Positions 7,876 through 9,236 of a DNA stretch of 9,236 nt are shown here, in pieces. The translations under genes were made by a program, and so were the position numbers. The first letter of the stretch is position 1, and each line of letters opens with the position of its first letter. Source of the stretch: Oscillospiraceae bacterium (lineage in GTDB: Bacteria > Bacillota > Clostridia > Oscillospirales > Acutalibacteraceae); assembly GCA_019417045.1 (NCBI GenBank), contig DXWE01000056.1:1-9236 (forward strand), in the 5' to 3' direction. The notes below the pieces were generated by a model. The model worked only from the letters and a program-made list of their open reading frames with translations, searched no databases and was not told the origin of the DNA.

Positions 7876-8517
7876 GTGATAGAACAGATCTGGAAAGTGC
7901 GGGGGATCACCGGCACCAATATGTACGCCTATTGCTTGAATAATCCTGCAAGATATAAAGACGATGGTTATATGGCGGCAGAGGCTACAGTAGTTGCCAC
8001 CAATTGGTGGAATCCTGTAGGTTGGATTTTTGGAGTCGTGTTGCTAGCGGAAGTAATTGTAGCTGGGGCTATGATTTATGAGGCAGCAGAGGAGCTGTCT
8101 TCTGAAGCACCAACTTGGGAGCCGAAGATAATTGAGGGTAATAATCAGCCTAGAAAGGATCCCAGTTCTCCCCCCTATATAGCTCCAATACCCGATACGG
8201 GAACTCAAACAAAGCGCTCCGAAAATGACTATGTAATCTGGAAGGCATACTACGATTCAGGTTCAAGAAGTGTTCGTCGTGGTGAGGGTGTAAGTTTCGA
8301 AAGTGCTTTAGTTTCACTTTTATCAGGAAGTAGCCAGAGCTTTTTATGTTTAAATGGAGAAATAGCCAAAGCATTATGCATGGGATTTGAAGATAGGATA
8401 TACGAAATAGACAAGGGAAAAGAATGGTCATACGGATATTATTGGCACTATCATATAAACAGTCGTCATGGGAATCCTCATGTTTGGCATTATGGTGATA
8501 GGCTAACGGAATGGTGA
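7876..8517 (+). CDS. Displaced Rhs tip: core remnant fused to a histidine-rich toxin domain
   Basis: This is a 213-residue orphan tip. Residues 10-24 (GITGTNMYAYC, NNP) copy the end of the Rhs core; everything upstream of it is missing. Next come a hydrophobic helix (about 47-68), a proline-rich linker (about 80-110) and a C-terminal domain (about 111-213). That domain ends in a dense histidine cluster, H191, H193, H198, H202 and H205, within WHYHINSRHGNPHVWHYG. The layout is that of a pre-toxin segment plus an enzymatic toxin, possibly a metal-dependent or histidine-acid hydrolase; no named family was recognised. The only upstream start is GTG at 7876, with no Shine-Dalgarno, 9 nt after the preceding stop; ATG at 7921 is an alternative. 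It is probably silent until recombined onto a core. No stop or frameshift interrupts it. Confidence 0.8.
   Translation: MIEQIWKVRGITGTNMYAYCLNNPARYKDDGYMAAEATVVATNWWNPVGWIFGVVLLAEVIVAGAMIYEAAEELSSEAPTWEPKIIEGNNQPRKDPSSPPYIAPIPDTGTQTKRSENDYVIWKAYYDSGSRSVRRGEGVSFESALVSLLSGSSQSFLCLNGEIAKALCMGFEDRIYEIDKGKEWSYGYYWHYHINSRHGNPHVWHYGDRLTEW
7902..7946 (+). repeat. Core-tip seam, direct repeat copy 2
   Basis: This second copy of the 34-bp perfect repeat (7902-7935) plus its 8-bp extension is carried at the front of the displaced tip. Sequence on its left (7867-7901) shows no resemblance to the core upstream of copy 1, so the duplication starts abruptly at the GGGG of the seam. GC content is core-like inside the repeat and drops immediately after it. 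The offset from copy 1 is 1196 bp. Confidence 0.9.
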
Positions 8518-8522
8518 TTACT

Positions 8523-8528
8523 AAGGAG
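8523..8528 (+). promoter_or_regulatory. Ribosome binding site deciding the start of the second immunity gene
   Basis: AAGGAG sits 10 nt upstream of the ATG at 8539. A competing ATG at 8535 is out of frame and reaches a stop after 13 codons, so 8539 is the productive start. This strong site contrasts with the absence of one before the displaced toxin tip just upstream. Confidence 0.75.
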
Positions 8529-8538
8529 AGAAGTATGT

Positions 8539-9159
8539 ATGTTGGTTATTTCGGACATTGTGGGAGACACATATAAACAGTTCATAAAATTTGCTTACCA
8601 AAGATCAGATGCTTGCATGGTCGTTTTGCGAAAGCATCGGGCAAAAATTTTTCGTCAAGAAGATTGGCTAAAAAACTTTCCGCAGTATATTCCTGATGAA
8701 GAAACGCTAAAACGGTATGCAATAATGGAGCGGGAAAGTGAACAGGATATAAAGCTGTACCATACCAAGTGTCTTACGTTTATGCAGCATTTGGAGCCTT
8801 TCCGCATAAAGACGCGCCATGATGGTATGTGGCCCAGTACAGCCGTTTGTTGTCCTGTCGGAGAAGATAACCTAGATATAAATCTTTACACATTAAAGCC
8901 TGAGATTTTGCCGTATTTATTGGAGCCATGTAGTTATACCAATTGGATGTACCCCTTATATCCGGAGGATTTATCTTTTTTCAATAATCAGCATTGCTGG
9001 GCCTATTCCAGCAGCCATGAAAAGTACATTGAAATAGTGTTGGATTGTCCTGATGAATATGCGTATTTATCTGACATCGGTATTAGATTCGAAGTGACAA
9101 ATCCACAGGATGCGTATACGCTGGATCAGAAAGTAGAACGATTTTTTGAGGAATATTAA
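8539..9159 (+). CDS. Probable immunity protein for the displaced tip
   Basis: This is a 206-residue soluble protein with no signal peptide or membrane helix. It begins 21 nt after the orphan tip and has its own strong AAGGAG site. I do not recognise the family. Visible features are an N-terminal helical-looking charged region (1-100, many Lys/Arg/Glu), then a probable beta-rich half with CCPVGEDNLDINLYTL, YPEDLSFF (141-148), CW (153-154), SHE (159-161) and DIGIRFE near the end. The protein is rich in aromatic residues. Its place immediately after a toxin tip, its AT-rich composition like that tip, and its abrupt end at a core fragment all fit a toxin-specific cytoplasmic immunity protein. A separate housekeeping role cannot be excluded from sequence alone. 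Confidence 0.8.
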   Translation: MLVISDIVGDTYKQFIKFAYQRSDACMVVLRKHRAKIFRQEDWLKNFPQYIPDEETLKRYAIMERESEQDIKLYHTKCLTFMQHLEPFRIKTRHDGMWPSTAVCCPVGEDNLDINLYTLKPEILPYLLEPCSYTNWMYPLYPEDLSFFNNQHCWAYSSSHEKYIEIVLDCPDEYAYLSDIGIRFEVTNPQDAYTLDQKVERFFEEY

Positions 9160-9236
9160 ACATTTTACGACACGCCGTCGAGCGCGTCGGGGCAGAAATT
9201 CAAGTTTTACGCGGTGGGAGACGGGACGTTTGAGAT
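9160..9236 (+). pseudogene. Rhs core fragment (ricin-like segment), running off the right edge
   Basis: From the base after the immunity stop, an open frame reads TFYDTPSSASGQKFKFYAVG and continues DGTFE to the edge. It lines up with QPYQNSSTQRFRLEY of the main protein (about residues 1442-1456): Y, SS, Q, F, Y and G-aromatic positions recur in order, as in a ricin-type QxW/QxF subdomain. The sequence becomes GC-rich again exactly here. It has no start codon or ribosome site and is preceded by a stop, so it is a headless fragment of another YD-repeat core rather than an expressed gene. Only 77 bases are visible, so its downstream extent is unknown. Confidence 0.55.

Overview
The window looks like an accessory polymorphic-toxin locus of a Gram-positive bacterium, most likely a fairly GC-rich gut-type Clostridium relative. 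The basis is a Sec signal peptide on a giant YD-repeat protein of the WapA/Rhs type, strong AGGAG-type ribosome sites, a sigma-A-like promoter, and no type VI secretion partners (no VgrG, PAAR or Hcp). The host assignment is inference; no rRNA or housekeeping gene is present to fix it.

Layout. Bases 1-about 235 are a GC-rich 25-bp tandem repeat array with no convincing gene. Bases 280-418 are an AT-rich leader with a good promoter (TAGACA, 17 bp, TACAAT) and a Shine-Dalgarno site. Bases 419-7333 encode one 2304-residue secreted Rhs/WapA-like protein. Its order is signal peptide, N-terminal domain, DNRLRE-type domain, first YD/Rhs shell segment, two jelly-roll carbohydrate-binding-like domains, a short YD segment, a ricin-type trefoil, a long YD-repeat block, the Rhs core signature, and a variable glycine-zipper tip. 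A small two-helix membrane protein (7396-7866) follows and is the probable cognate immunity protein.

Next comes a second, displaced tip (7876-8517). It carries only the last few residues of the Rhs core fused to a different C-terminal toxin, and it has its own likely immunity gene (8539-9159). Directly after that stop codon, GC-rich sequence resumes (9160-9236) and encodes a piece that aligns with the ricin-like domain of the main protein. This appears to be the edge of yet another core fragment, running off the window.

How the parts work together. The main gene plus the membrane immunity gene is the apparently expressed toxin/immunity pair. The displaced tip shares a 34-bp perfect direct repeat (6706-6739 and 7902-7935) with the end of the main core. 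Recombination across this repeat would remove 1196 bp, including the current tip and its immunity gene, and join the second tip in frame to give a 2300-residue toxin whose own immunity gene lies immediately downstream. The locus therefore reads as a switchable toxin-tip array, with AT-rich tip/immunity islands set in a GC-rich core. The Rhs/orphan-tip principle is known from other bacteria. The specific tips, the second immunity protein and the exact arrangement are what deserve attention here.
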